DNA from: Enterobacter cloacae complex sp. R_G8
Lineage (GTDB): Bacteria; Pseudomonadota; Gammaproteobacteria; Enterobacterales; Enterobacteriaceae
Reading direction: 5' to 3'
Length of the DNA: 64,000 nucleotides
Assembly: GCF_024599795.1 (NCBI RefSeq)
Contig: NZ_CP102246.1
Coordinates: 2,294,001-2,358,000 of the forward strand
A model generated the notes under the pieces. That model made no database searches, was not told the DNA's origin, and saw only the letters and a list, made by a program, of their open reading frames with translations. This document shows positions 1 to 9,589 of this stretch, piece after piece. Position 1 is the first letter of the stretch. The number at the start of each line of letters is the position of its first letter. A program made the translations under genes and the position numbers.

Positions 1-3000
1 CCGACAAAGCGAAAAGCTTCAAGCAGGCGCGTGGCCGCGGTGGTTTTGTTCGCTCCTCCTGGAAAGAGGTGAATGAGCTGATTGCCGCCTCTAACGTCTA
101 TACCGTCAAAACTTACGGTCCTGATCGCGTGGCAGGCTTCTCGCCGATCCCGGCGATGTCGATGGTCTCTTACGCTTCCGGTGCGCGCTATCTTTCCCTG
201 ATTGGGGGAACCTGTCTGAGCTTCTACGACTGGTACTGCGACCTGCCGCCAGCGTCTCCACAGACCTGGGGTGAGCAGACCGACGTGCCGGAGTCTGCCG
301 ACTGGTATAACTCCAGCTACATTATCGCCTGGGGCTCAAACGTACCGCAGACCCGAACCCCGGACGCGCACTTCTTTACTGAAGTCCGTTACAAAGGCAC
401 CAAAACCGTTGCGGTGACCCCGGACTACGCCGAAATTGCCAAGCTGTGTGATCTGTGGCTGGCGCCTAAACAGGGTACTGACTCGGCGATGGCGCTGGCG
501 ATGGGCCACGTCATGCTGCGTGAATTCCACCTCGATAAACCAAGCCAGTACTTCACCGATTACGTGCGTCGTTATACCGACATGCCAATGCTGGTGATGC
601 TGGAAGAGCGCGACGGTTACTATGCCGCGGGCCGTACGCTGCGTGCTGCCGATCTGGTGGACGCGCTGGGCCAGGAAAACAACCCTGAGTGGAAAACCGT
701 CGCGTATAACAGCAACGGCGAACTGGTGGTGCCAAACGGTTCAATCGGCTTCCGCTGGGGTGAGAAGGGCAAATGGAACCTTGAACAACGTAACGGTACA
801 ACCGGCGAAGAGACCGAGCTGCGTCTGAGCATGCTGGGCAGCCAGGATGAGATCGCCGAAGTGGGCTTCCCGTACTTCGGCGGCGAAGGTTCTGAACATT
901 TCAACAAGGTTGAGCTACAGAACGTCCTGATGCACAAACTGCCGGTGAAACGCCTGCAGCTGGCCGACGGCTCCAGCGCCCTGGTGACCACCGTGTATGA
1001 CCTGACCCTGGCTAACTATGGCCTGGAGCGTGGTCTGAACGATGAAAACTGCGCGACCAGCTATGACGATGTGAAAGCGTATACGCCAGCCTGGGCGGAG
1101 CAGATCACCGGCGTACCGCGTGCGCAGATCACCCGTATCGCCCGTGAATTCGCAGAAAACGCCGATAAGACTCATGGTCGCTCGATGATTATCGTCGGTG
1201 CCGGTCTGAACCACTGGTATCACCTCGATATGAACTATCGCGGCCTGATCAATATGCTGATCTTCTGCGGCTGTGTCGGTCAGAGCGGTGGCGGCTGGGC
1301 GCACTACGTGGGCCAGGAAAAACTGCGTCCGCAGACCGGCTGGCAGCCGCTGGCGTTTGCCCTCGACTGGCAGCGTCCAGCGCGTCATATGAACAGCACC
1401 TCTTATTTCTATAACCACTCCAGCCAGTGGCGCTACGAGACGGTTACCGCGCAGGAGCTGCTGTCGCCGATGGCGGATAAATCCCGCTACAGCGGCCACC
1501 TGATCGACTTCAATGTCCGCGCTGAACGCATGGGCTGGCTGCCGTCCGCGCCTCAGTTGGGTACAAACCCGCTGCGCATTGCAGAAGAGGCGAAGAAAGC
1601 GGGGATGTCGCCGGTGGATTACACCGTTAAATCCCTGAAAGACGGTTCAATCCGTTTTGCGGCAGAGCAGCCGGAAAACGGTAAAAATCATCCGCGTAAC
1701 CTGTTTATCTGGCGCTCCAACCTGCTGGGCTCGTCCGGTAAAGGCCACGAGTACATGCTGAAATACCTGCTCGGTACCGAAAACGGTATTCAGGGCAAAG
1801 ATCTTGGCAAGCAGGGTGGCGTGAAGCCGGAAGAAGTAGAGTGGAAAGACAACGGTCTCGACGGCAAGCTGGATCTGGTGGTGACCCTCGACTTCCGTCT
1901 CTCCAGTACCTGCCTGTACTCCGATATCGTGCTGCCTACCGCCACCTGGTATGAAAAAGACGACATGAATACCTCGGATATGCATCCGTTTATTCATCCG
2001 CTGTCCGCGGCCGTTGACCCGGCGTGGGAATCAAAAAGCGACTGGGATATCTACAAGGACATCGCGAAGAAATTCTCTGAAGTCTGCGTAGGGCACCTGG
2101 GCAAAGAGACCGACGTGGTGACGCTGCCTATCCAGCACGACTCCGCCGCCGAACTGGCGCAGCCGCTGGATGTGAAGGACTGGAAAAAAGGCGAGTGTGA
2201 CCTGATCCCGGGCGTAACGGCGCCGCACATTATTCCGGTGGAACGTGACTACCCGGCGACCTATGAGCGCTTTACCTCTATCGGCCCGCTGATGGAAAAA
2301 ATCGGTAACGGTGGGAAAGGGATTGCCTGGAACACCCAGAGCGAAATGGATCTGCTGCGCAAGCTCAATTACACCAAAGCGGACGGCCCGGCCAAAGGCC
2401 AGCCAATGCTGAACACGGCGATTGATGCGGCAGAGATGATCCTGACCCTGGCGCCGGAAACCAACGGCCAGGTTGCCGTGAAGGCCTGGAAAGCGCTGAG
2501 TGAATTCACCGGCCGCGACCACACGCATCTGGCGCTCAACAAAGAAGACGAAAAAATCCGCTTCCGCGATATTCAGGCGCAGCCGCGCAAAATTATCTCC
2601 AGCCCGACCTGGTCTGGCCTGGAAGATGAACATGTCTCTTATAACGCCGGGTATACCAACGTTCACGAGCTGATCCCATGGCGTACTCTGTCCGGTCGTC
2701 AGTCGCTGTATCAGGATCACCAGTGGATGCGTGACTTCGGTGAAAGCCTGCTGGTTTACCGTCCGCCAATCGACACCCGCTCCGTGAAAGCGGTAATGGG
2801 CGCGAAATCGAACGGTAACCCGGAGAAGGCGCTGAACTTCCTGACGCCGCACCAGAAGTGGGGGATCCACTCTACTTATAGCGACAACCTGCTGATGCTG
2901 ACCTTGTCGCGCGGTGGTCCGATTGTCTGGATGAGTGAAGCGGATGCCAAAGATCTGGGTATTGAAGATAACGACTGGATCGAAGTGTTCAACAGCAACG

Positions 3001-3317
3001 GTGCCCTGACGGCGCGTGCGGTGGTGAGCCAGCGCGTACCGGCCGGGATGACCATGATGTACCACGCGCAGGAACGTATCGTGAACCTGCCGGGTTCAGA
3101 GATCACCGAGCAGCGCGGCGGTATTCACAACTCCGTGACCCGTATTACGCCGAAGCCGACGCACATGATCGGTGGCTATGCACAGCTGGCCTACGGCTTT
3201 AACTACTACGGCACGGTAGGGTCTAACCGCGATGAGTTCGTGGTGGTACGTAAGATGAAAAATATTAACTGGTTAGACGGCGAAGGTAATGACCAGGTAC
3301 AGGAGAGCGTAAAATGA
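1..3317 (+). CDS. narG: Respiratory nitrate reductase A alpha subunit (5' truncated by window edge)
   Basis: Catalytic molybdenum subunit that reduces nitrate to nitrite on the cytoplasmic face of the inner membrane. The frame is open from base 3 and gives 1104 residues; the E. coli protein has 1247, so about 143 N-terminal residues, including the N-terminal Fe-S ligands, lie outside the window. The visible part aligns with NarG throughout, including the molybdopterin-dinucleotide-binding C-terminus. The stop overlaps the narH start (ATGA), indicating translational coupling in narGHJI. An apparent ATG at 69 is internal and not the true start. Identification is very secure. Confidence 0.98.
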   Translation, partial: DKAKSFKQARGRGGFVRSSWKEVNELIAASNVYTVKTYGPDRVAGFSPIPAMSMVSYASGARYLSLIGGTCLSFYDWYCDLPPASPQTWGEQTDVPESADWYNSSYIIAWGSNVPQTRTPDAHFFTEVRYKGTKTVAVTPDYAEIAKLCDLWLAPKQGTDSAMALAMGHVMLREFHLDKPSQYFTDYVRRYTDMPMLVMLEERDGYYAAGRTLRAADLVDALGQENNPEWKTVAYNSNGELVVPNGSIGFRWGEKGKWNLEQRNGTTGEETELRLSMLGSQDEIAEVGFPYFGGEGSEHFNKVELQNVLMHKLPVKRLQLADGSSALVTTVYDLTLANYGLERGLNDENCATSYDDVKAYTPAWAEQITGVPRAQITRIAREFAENADKTHGRSMIIVGAGLNHWYHLDMNYRGLINMLIFCGCVGQSGGGWAHYVGQEKLRPQTGWQPLAFALDWQRPARHMNSTSYFYNHSSQWRYETVTAQELLSPMADKSRYSGHLIDFNVRAERMGWLPSAPQLGTNPLRIAEEAKKAGMSPVDYTVKSLKDGSIRFAAEQPENGKNHPRNLFIWRSNLLGSSGKGHEYMLKYLLGTENGIQGKDLGKQGGVKPEEVEWKDNGLDGKLDLVVTLDFRLSSTCLYSDIVLPTATWYEKDDMNTSDMHPFIHPLSAAVDPAWESKSDWDIYKDIAKKFSEVCVGHLGKETDVVTLPIQHDSAAELAQPLDVKDWKKGECDLIPGVTAPHIIPVERDYPATYERFTSIGPLMEKIGNGGKGIAWNTQSEMDLLRKLNYTKADGPAKGQPMLNTAIDAAEMILTLAPETNGQVAVKAWKALSEFTGRDHTHLALNKEDEKIRFRDIQAQPRKIISSPTWSGLEDEHVSYNAGYTNVHELIPWRTLSGRQSLYQDHQWMRDFGESLLVYRPPIDTRSVKAVMGAKSNGNPEKALNFLTPHQKWGIHSTYSDNLLMLTLSRGGPIVWMSEADAKDLGIEDNDWIEVFNSNGALTARAVVSQRVPAGMTMMYHAQERIVNLPGSEITEQRGGIHNSVTRITPKPTHMIGGYAQLAYGFNYYGTVGSNRDEFVVVRKMKNINWLDGEGNDQVQESVK

Positions 3318-4849
3318 AAATTCGTTCACAAGTCGGCATGGTGCTGAATCTGGATAAATGCATCGGCTGTCATACCTGCTCAGTCACCTGTAAGAACGTC
3401 TGGACCAGCCGCGAAGGGATGGAATACGCCTGGTTCAACAACGTGGAAAGCAAGCCGGGTACCGGCTTCCCGACCGACTGGGAAAACCAGGAGAAGTGGA
3501 AGGGTGGCTGGATCCGTAAAATCAATGGTAAGCTGCAGCCGCGCATGGGTAACCGTGCGATGCTGCTGGGTAAAATCTTCGCCAACCCGCATCTGCCGGG
3601 TATCGAAGATTATTACGAGCCGTTTGACTACGACTACCAGAACCTGCATAACGCGCCGGAAAGTAAGCACCAGCCAATTGCCCGTCCTCGCTCGCTGATC
3701 ACCGGTCAGCGCATGGACAAAATTACCAGCGGTCCAAACTGGGAAGAAATTCTGGGCGGCGAGTTCGAAAAACGCGCCAAAGACCAGAACTTCGAAAACA
3801 TGCAGAAGGCGATGTATGGCCAGTTCGAAAACACCTTCATGATGTACCTGCCGCGCCTGTGCGAGCACTGCCTCAACCCGGCGTGCGTGGCGACCTGCCC
3901 GAGCGGTGCCATCTACAAACGTGAAGAGGATGGCATCGTCCTGATCGACCAGGACAAGTGCCGCGGCTGGCGTATGTGCATCACCGGCTGCCCGTACAAA
4001 AAAATCTATTTCAACTGGAAGAGCGGTAAGTCTGAGAAGTGCATCTTCTGCTACCCGCGTATCGAAGCCGGGATGCCGACCGTCTGCTCCGAGAGCTGCG
4101 TAGGCCGTATTCGTTACCTCGGCGTGCTGCTGTATGACGCGGACGCGATTGAAAATGCCGCGAGCACCGAGAACGAGAAAGATCTGTATCAGCGTCAGCT
4201 GGACGTATTCCTTGACCCGAACGATCCGAAAGTGATTGAACAGGCGCTGAAAGACGGTATTCCGCAAAGCGTCATCGATGCCGCGCAGCAGTCTCCGGTC
4301 TACAAAATGGCGATGGACTGGAAGCTGGCGTTGCCGCTGCATCCGGAATACCGCACGCTGCCGATGGTCTGGTACGTGCCGCCTCTGTCGCCGATTCAGT
4401 CAGCCGCGGATGCAGGCGAGCTGGGCAGCAACGGCATTCTGCCGGACGTGGAGAGCCTGCGTATCCCGGTTCAGTACCTGGCAAACCTGCTGACCGCAGG
4501 CGATACCCAGCCGGTGCTGCTGGCGCTGAAACGTATGCTGGCGATGCGCCACTTCAAACGTGCGGAAACCGTGGACGGCGTGACCGACACCCGTGCGCTG
4601 GAAGAGGTCGGCCTGACCGAAGCGCAGGCGCAGGAGATGTACCGCTACCTGGCCATTGCCAACTACGAAGACCGTTTCGTGGTACCGAGCAGCCATCGTG
4701 AGCTGGCGCGTGAAGCCTTCCCGGAGAAAAACGGTTGTGGCTTTAGCTTTGGCGACGGTTGCCACGGGTCTGACAGCAAATTCAACCTGTTCAACAGCCG
4801 CCGCATCGATGCCATGGATGTGACCAGCAAAACGGAGCCGCACCCATGA
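3314..4849 (+). CDS. narH: Nitrate reductase A beta (iron-sulfur) subunit
   Basis: Electron-transfer subunit of nitrate reductase A, passing electrons from the haem subunit NarI to the molybdenum site of NarG. It has 511 residues, close to the E. coli length. Ferredoxin-type cysteine clusters are visible near the N-terminus (CIGCHTCSVTC) and in the middle (CEHCLNPACVATCP). The motif CRGWRMCITGCP carries a tryptophan in place of one cysteine, as expected for the [3Fe-4S] centre in this family. It overlaps narG and narJ by 4 bp at each end. Confidence 0.98.
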   Translation: MKIRSQVGMVLNLDKCIGCHTCSVTCKNVWTSREGMEYAWFNNVESKPGTGFPTDWENQEKWKGGWIRKINGKLQPRMGNRAMLLGKIFANPHLPGIEDYYEPFDYDYQNLHNAPESKHQPIARPRSLITGQRMDKITSGPNWEEILGGEFEKRAKDQNFENMQKAMYGQFENTFMMYLPRLCEHCLNPACVATCPSGAIYKREEDGIVLIDQDKCRGWRMCITGCPYKKIYFNWKSGKSEKCIFCYPRIEAGMPTVCSESCVGRIRYLGVLLYDADAIENAASTENEKDLYQRQLDVFLDPNDPKVIEQALKDGIPQSVIDAAQQSPVYKMAMDWKLALPLHPEYRTLPMVWYVPPLSPIQSAADAGELGSNGILPDVESLRIPVQYLANLLTAGDTQPVLLALKRMLAMRHFKRAETVDGVTDTRALEEVGLTEAQAQEMYRYLAIANYEDRFVVPSSHRELAREAFPEKNGCGFSFGDGCHGSDSKFNLFNSRRIDAMDVTSKTEPHP

Positions 4850-5556
4850 TTGAACTCGTGATTGTTTCGCGTCTGCTGGAGTACCCGGATGCTGCGCTGG
4901 CGCAGCATCAGCAGGAACTCTTTGATGCACTCGCGTCCTCTGAAAACCTGGATAAAGAAGATGCCCAGACACTGGGCGTTTTCCTCCGCGACCTGTTAGC
5001 GCGCGATCTTCTTGATGCGCAGGCGGATTACAGTCAGCTGTTTGATCGCGGTCGCGCAACCTCGCTGCTGCTGTTTGAACACGTTCACGGTGAATCCCGC
5101 GATCGGGGGCAGGCAATGGTGGATCTGATGGCCCAGTACGAGCAGCACGGCCTGCAGCTTGACAGTCGCGAGCTGCCGGATCATCTGCCGCTGTACCTGG
5201 AGTATCTGGCGCAGTTGCCAAAAGAAGAGGCGCTGGGTGGTCTGCAGGACATCGCGCCGATTCTGGCGTTGCTCAGCGCCCGTCTTCAGCAGCGCGAGAG
5301 CCGCTATGCGGCGCTGTTCGGGGTGCTGGTGAAGCTGGCGAATGCCTCGGTCGACAGTGAAAAAGTGGCGGAGAAAATTGCGGACGAAGCCCGCGATGAC
5401 ACGCCACAGGCGCTGGATGCGGTCTGGGAAGAAGAGCAGGTGAAATTCTTTGCTGACCAGAGTTGCGGCGAATCTGAAATTTCGGCTCACCAGCGCCGTT
5501 TTGCCGGCGCGGTTGCCCCGCAATATTTGAATATCTCTAACGGAGGACGGCACTAA
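4846..5556 (+). CDS. narJ: Nitrate reductase molybdenum cofactor assembly chaperone
   Basis: Dedicated cytoplasmic chaperone of the TorD/DmsD/NarJ family. It binds NarG and allows molybdenum cofactor insertion and membrane docking; it is not part of the final enzyme. The 236 residues match the family length. The protein is acidic and helix-rich with no membrane segment. It starts with an ATG overlapping the narH stop (ATGA), and its TAA overlaps the narI ATG by one base, so expression is coupled along the operon. Confidence 0.97.
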   Translation: MIELVIVSRLLEYPDAALAQHQQELFDALASSENLDKEDAQTLGVFLRDLLARDLLDAQADYSQLFDRGRATSLLLFEHVHGESRDRGQAMVDLMAQYEQHGLQLDSRELPDHLPLYLEYLAQLPKEEALGGLQDIAPILALLSARLQQRESRYAALFGVLVKLANASVDSEKVAEKIADEARDDTPQALDAVWEEEQVKFFADQSCGESEISAHQRRFAGAVAPQYLNISNGGRH

Positions 5557-6233
5557 TGCACTTCCTGAATATGTTCTTCTTTGACATTTACCCGTATATC
5601 GCGGGCACCGTGTTCCTGGTGGGAAGCTGGCTGCGTTATGACTATGGCCAGTACACCTGGCGTGCTGCCTCCAGCCAGATGCTGGATCGCAAAGGGATGC
5701 ACGTTGCGTCTAACCTGTTCCACATCGGTATTCTGGGGATTTTTGCCGGTCACTTCCTGGGGATGCTGACGCCACACTGGATGTATGAAGCGTGGCTGCC
5801 CATCGAAGTGAAGCAGAAGATGGCGATGATCGCCGGTGGCGCTTGCGGCGTGATGACCCTGGTGGGTGGTCTGCTGCTGCTCAAACGCCGTCTGTTCAGC
5901 CCGCGCGTGCGGGCTACTACGACCACGGCGGATATCCTGATCCTCTCTCTGCTGATGGTTCAGTGCGCACTGGGTCTGCTGACCATTCCATTCTCGGCGC
6001 AGCATATGGACGGCAGCGAGATGATGAAGCTGGTGGGATGGGCGCAGTCCGTAGTGACCTTCCACGGTGGTGCATCTGAACATCTGGACGGGGTGGCGTT
6101 TATCTTCCGCCTGCACCTGGTGCTGGGTATGACCCTGTTTGTGCTGTTCCCGTTCTCTCGTCTGGTGCACATCTGGAGCGCGCCGGTGGAGTACCTGACG
6201 CGCAAATACCAGATTGTGCGTGCCCGTCGCTAA
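5556..6233 (+). CDS. narI: Nitrate reductase A gamma subunit, cytochrome b
   Basis: Integral membrane dihaem cytochrome b (225 residues, about five transmembrane helices) that oxidises quinol and feeds electrons to NarH. Histidines suitable for haem ligation lie in the helices around residues 56-66 ([16 protein letters not shown]) and near residues 187-205 (RLHLVLG, SRLVHIW). It is the last gene of narGHJI and is followed at once by a rho-independent terminator. Its TAA overlaps the stop codon of the convergent DMT gene. Confidence 0.97.
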   Translation: MHFLNMFFFDIYPYIAGTVFLVGSWLRYDYGQYTWRAASSQMLDRKGMHVASNLFHIGILGIFAGHFLGMLTPHWMYEAWLPIEVKQKMAMIAGGACGVMTLVGGLLLLKRRLFSPRVRATTTTADILILSLLMVQCALGLLTIPFSAQHMDGSEMMKLVGWAQSVVTFHGGASEHLDGVAFIFRLHLVLGMTLFVLFPFSRLVHIWSAPVEYLTRKYQIVRARR

Positions 6234-7126
6234 TTTGTCGTTTTGATACTAACCCCGCATTCGCGGGGTTTTTTTTCGCCCCAGCCCAGGTTATTGCCCG
6301 CCGCAGCAAACAGGATCAACGCGCCGCCCGCCAGTTGGGTAATATCCAGCGAATGCCCGAAGACCACATTATCGACAACGATCGCCACTACCGGATAGAT
6401 AAAGGACAGTGAACCGGTAATGGGCGTCGGAAGTTTTTGGATGGCGCTATACAGCAGCTGATACATGATACCGGTATGGACAATGCCCAGCGTCAGTAAA
6501 ATTGGCCACGGAAAATCAGCGGACAAGGCGGGCATATGGGCAAACGGCAGTAGCATTACCACGCCTGTCAGCACCTGAATAAAGGCTATATGCTGTGGCG
6601 CGATGGATTTCAGTTTGCGGGCAATTATCGCCGTCAACGCGTAGAAGAAGGCCGCACCCAGTGCCAGACCAATCCCCGCGAGCCAGCCAGAGCCATGCGT
6701 TCCGGAGAGTTCGCTGGAGAGTAAAATCACCACCCCACCGAAGGCGAGAAGCAGCCAGCCCCATTTGACCAGACTGACGCGTTCGCCTAAAAACATACCC
6801 ATCATCACCAGCATAAAGGGCTGAGTGTTATAGACCACAGTGGAAAGGCCAATCGAAATACGTTCATAGGCCGCGAACAGCAGCAGCCAGTTCACCACTA
6901 ATGCTACCCCACCCAGAATAGCCAACAGCAGAGAAGTGCGGGTGAGGGGACTAAAGGGCTTTTGGCTCATTCGAATGAAAATGAACAGTGCGATCGCGCC
7001 TATCAGACAGCGCCAGAAAACCACTTCTGACACTGGTAGTCCGGAGAGTAAAACAAACGCGCCAATCGAGCCGGAAATTAACATCGCCAGGCTCATTTGC
7101 CAGACGCCTTTATGTAAATCACGCAT
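6230..7126 (-). CDS. EamA/DMT-family inner-membrane transporter
   Basis: Drug/metabolite-superfamily exporter of about 298 residues with ten predicted hydrophobic segments arranged as two EamA repeats. The substrate cannot be read from the sequence; relatives export amino acids or other metabolites. Two adjacent ATGs exist at 7129 and 7126. The second is chosen because the AGGAGG ribosome-binding site sits 6 bp from it and only 3 bp from the first. The gene is divergent from an Lrp-family regulator, a common arrangement for amino-acid exporters. Its 3' end runs through the narI terminator. It is absent from this position in E. coli K-12. Confidence 0.85.
   Translation of the reverse strand: MRDLHKGVWQMSLAMLISGSIGAFVLLSGLPVSEVVFWRCLIGAIALFIFIRMSQKPFSPLTRTSLLLAILGGVALVVNWLLLFAAYERISIGLSTVVYNTQPFMLVMMGMFLGERVSLVKWGWLLLAFGGVVILLSSELSGTHGSGWLAGIGLALGAAFFYALTAIIARKLKSIAPQHIAFIQVLTGVVMLLPFAHMPALSADFPWPILLTLGIVHTGIMYQLLYSAIQKLPTPITGSLSFIYPVVAIVVDNVVFGHSLDITQLAGGALILFAAAGNNLGWGEKKPRECGVSIKTTN
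6251..6277 (+). terminator. narGHJI terminator, lying inside the convergent gene
   Basis: Eight-base arms AACCCCGC and GCGGGGTT enclose ATTC-type loop bases and are followed by a run of T on the plus strand, a classical intrinsic terminator for narGHJI. The same bases encode the last residues (KKPRECGVS...) of the DMT transporter on the minus strand, so the terminator is also coding. Confidence 0.88.
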
Positions 7127-7233
7127 CATTCACCTCCTGGTTGGTGACGCTATTGTCGAAAATTGCTGTCGGGTTTTACAGGGTTGAGATAAGGTTAAAT
7201 ACGCGAATGGCTTTTTAAAATTAGGTGAAAACG

Positions 7234-7677
7234 ATGGAATACCTTCTCGATGATATCGATCGACAAATTTTGGCTTGTCTGGTGGAAGATGCGCGTATGT
7301 CGCTCAAGGTACTCAGCGGCCGTATCGGTCTGACCTCGCCCAGCACGGCAGAACGCCTGAAAAGGCTGGAAGAGCGTGGTGTGATTCAGGGGTATGGTGC
7401 ACGGGTGAATCTGGCGGCGTTAGGCTATACGCTGCAGGCACTGGTGCGGGTTCGCCCGTTGCCAGGATTGTTACATAAAGTGGATAAGTACATTCAGGCG
7501 ATGCCGGAGTGCATAGAGAGCGACAAAGTGACTGGTGAAGACTGTTTTGTTATCCGGTTAGCGGTGCGGTCAATTGAGCAACTGGATGTGTTGCTGGATG
7601 GTCTGTCGGAGCATGCCCAGTGTAATACGTCGATCGTGAAGAGCTCGCCGGTGAAGCGACGCTTGCCGCCGATGTAG
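7234..7677 (+). CDS. Lrp/AsnC-family transcriptional regulator
   Basis: About 147 residues. A winged helix-turn-helix covers roughly residues 1-60 (LDDIDRQILACLVEDARMS, then the SPSTAERLKRLEERGVI recognition segment). A RAM/AsnC ligand-binding domain follows, with the typical VTGEDCFVIRL stretch. Such proteins sense amino acids and usually control a neighbouring gene, so the divergent DMT transporter is the obvious target (inference). ATG 7234 is preferred over an upstream GTG at 7225 because TAGGTG lies at normal distance from the ATG. Confidence 0.85.
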   Translation: MEYLLDDIDRQILACLVEDARMSLKVLSGRIGLTSPSTAERLKRLEERGVIQGYGARVNLAALGYTLQALVRVRPLPGLLHKVDKYIQAMPECIESDKVTGEDCFVIRLAVRSIEQLDVLLDGLSEHAQCNTSIVKSSPVKRRLPPM

Positions 7678-7686
7678 TCGTCTGTC

Positions 7687-7718
7687 GCCGGATGGCGACT
7701 GCGCTTTACCCGGCCTAC
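7687..7718. repeat. REP-like palindromic element
   Basis: The stretch begins GCCGGATGGCGAC and ends ACCCGGCCTAC, matching the two arms of the enterobacterial REP (repetitive extragenic palindrome) consensus. It lies between the Lrp-family gene and the 3' end of the tRNA-Tyr operon, where REPs commonly stabilise transcript ends. Confidence 0.75.
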
Positions 7719-7762
7719 GAAAGTGTGCTCAGTTTGGTTTTGTTATGATTTTTTTGAATTGA

Positions 7763-7847
<85 letters not shown>

Positions 7848-7882
7848 AGGGGTAATTCAAATTTTGAGGTCTTGCTGAGAAA

Positions 7883-7967
<85 letters not shown>

Positions 7968-8004
7968 ACGGGGTAATGCTTTTACTGGCCTGCTTCCTGC
8001 TGGA

Positions 8005-8042
8005 AGCGGGGCGCATCATATCAAATGACACGCCCCTGTAAA
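8005..8042 (-). promoter_or_regulatory. tyrT promoter with stringent GC discriminator
   Basis: On the minus strand a -35 TTTACA (8042-8037) is followed after 16 bp by a -10 TATGAT (8020-8015), then GCGCCCCGC just downstream. This matches the E. coli tyrT promoter, whose GC-rich discriminator confers stringent (ppGpp) control. FIS-activating sites would be expected upstream of 8042 but were not scored. Confidence 0.9.
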
Positions 8043-8123
8043 GCGTTAGCACAAGAAAAATAAACTGGTTGCCTGATTTTTACGCGCAAAGCTGTAAAGC
8101 TAACCAATTCATTTCTCAGTCGA

Positions 8124-8966
8124 TTAAAGAATGATCGTTCTGTTACCGTAAACGAATACGCGCTGCGCCAGCACCTGATACAGTGCACGGCTCAGAACGT
8201 TCTTCTCGACATCACGTCCGGCACGCATCATATCTTCCGCCGTGTAGGTGTGATCCACATGAATCACGTCCTGCATAATGATCGGGCCTTCATCCAGATT
8301 GTCATTCACATAGTGCGCCGTTGCGCCGATGATCTTCACGCCACGTTCATAGGCCTGATGGTAGGGACGCGCACCAATAAAGGCGGGCAGGAAGGAGTGG
8401 TGAATGTTGATTATCTTGTTCGGAAAACGTGCCACGAAGGAGGGCGTTAACACGCGCATGTATTTCGCCAGGACAACGTAGTCAGGGCTATGTGCTTCAA
8501 TAGCCTCAGCCATCAGGTTGTCGTGCTCTTCACGCGTATGGCCTTCATGGCTCACCAGTTCGAACGGAATATCAAAACGTTCAACCAGCGTACGCAGCGT
8601 CTCGTGGTTACCGATAACGGCGGCGATTTCGACATCCAGACCGCCGTAGTTTGCTTTCATCAGCAGATCGCCCAGGCAGTGCGCTTCTTTGGTCACCAGA
8701 ATCACGATGCGACGACGTCCCGCAGGCGTCAACTCGCGCACGGAGCCCTCTGGCAGCGCGCTGTCCAGATCGGCAAGCAGAGTGGTGTCGTTGAAAATAC
8801 CTTCCAGTTCGGTACGCATAAAGAAACGACCGGTACGGTGGTCAACGAATTCGTTGTTCTGCACGATATTCAGTTCATGTTTGTAACAGATGTTGGTAAT
8901 TCGTGCGATCAGCCCTTTTTGATCGGGACAGATGGTGCGCAGAACTTTACGTTGTAGTGATTGCAT
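8124..8966 (-). CDS. purU: Formyltetrahydrofolate deformylase
   Basis: Hydrolyses 10-formyl-THF to THF and formate, balancing C1 pools and supplying formate to PurT in purine synthesis. The 280 residues equal the E. coli length. An N-terminal ACT domain (about residues 1-80) is followed by a formyltransferase-type catalytic domain with INIHHSFLPAFIGARPY and the downstream LDEGPIIMQD, which provide the usual Asn-His-Asp catalytic set. It starts ATG at 8966. ychJ ends 48 bp upstream on the same strand and may be co-transcribed. Confidence 0.97.
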   Translation of the reverse strand: MQSLQRKVLRTICPDQKGLIARITNICYKHELNIVQNNEFVDHRTGRFFMRTELEGIFNDTTLLADLDSALPEGSVRELTPAGRRRIVILVTKEAHCLGDLLMKANYGGLDVEIAAVIGNHETLRTLVERFDIPFELVSHEGHTREEHDNLMAEAIEAHSPDYVVLAKYMRVLTPSFVARFPNKIINIHHSFLPAFIGARPYHQAYERGVKIIGATAHYVNDNLDEGPIIMQDVIHVDHTYTAEDMMRAGRDVEKNVLSRALYQVLAQRVFVYGNRTIIL

Positions 8967-9014
8967 CGCCGGGAAATCCTGTTTGAGTATTTGCGAAGTC
9001 TCGGTTGTCGGGCG

Positions 9015-9473
9015 TTACTGCCCGCAACACTTTTTAAATTTTTTACCTGAACCACAAGGGCAGGGATCGTTACGACCAAACTGTGGGCGCGTTCCGTCAA
9101 TATAATACCATTGCCCGCTTTCCTTTAAGAATCGGGAACGCTCGATAATCGCGCCAGATTTATTGTGTTCAGTAAACCGGGCGACAAAGCTGACGTAACC
9201 TTCGTTGTCGTGACTGCCGGGTGCGGATTCATAAACCGTAAGACCGAGCCACTGGGTATTGGCGAACCCGGCTTCGATCTCCTGTCTGAAACCGGCGGCC
9301 TGGCAGGTGGGGTGCCAGGTTTTAATCAGGTAGTCTGCGTCTTTGATCACAAAAGCGGTATAACGTGAACGCATAAGGTGTGATGGGTCTGGTGCAACCT
9401 GATCGCCAGAAAGATATCGCTGGCAACATAGGCTATACTCCAGAGCGCTACCACAGGGGCAGAGTTGAGACAC
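9015..9473 (-). CDS. ychJ: YchJ family protein with two SEC-C motifs
   Basis: 152 residues of the UPF0225 family. SEC-C zinc-binding motifs sit at both ends: [13 protein letters not shown] at the N-terminus and [13 protein letters not shown] at the extreme C-terminus, flanking an NTF2-like core. The function is not established. The SEC-C motif is shared with SecA, where it binds zinc. It is divergent from rssA and followed by purU on the same strand. Confidence 0.93.
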   Translation of the reverse strand: MSQLCPCGSALEYSLCCQRYLSGDQVAPDPSHLMRSRYTAFVIKDADYLIKTWHPTCQAAGFRQEIEAGFANTQWLGLTVYESAPGSHDNEGYVSFVARFTEHNKSGAIIERSRFLKESGQWYYIDGTRPQFGRNDPCPCGSGKKFKKCCGQ

Positions 9474-9526
9474 GATTCTCTTCCTGGAACAAAAAATTAA
9501 GGGCGTAAAACGCTTCGGGTAGCACC

Positions 9527-9589
9527 ATGTTAACTGAGCTGTTGCGTCGACGCTATGTCGGGAATCCAGGGGAAGTAAAACAGGGCTAA
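9527..9589 (+). other. Possible 20-codon upstream ORF coupled to rssA
   Basis: An ATG at 9527 opens a 20-codon frame ending in TAA at 9587-9589, which overlaps the rssA ATG by one base. A weak GGGTAG precedes it. Whether it is translated is unknown. The overlap geometry is that of a translationally coupled leader. Confidence 0.3.

Noticed and set aside
1..68. narG as a truncated or broken gene
   Set aside because: The frame is open to the first base, so the missing N-terminus is due to the window edge.
2031..3065. 344-codon open frame opposite narG
   Set aside because: Shadow of narG caused by strong codon bias.
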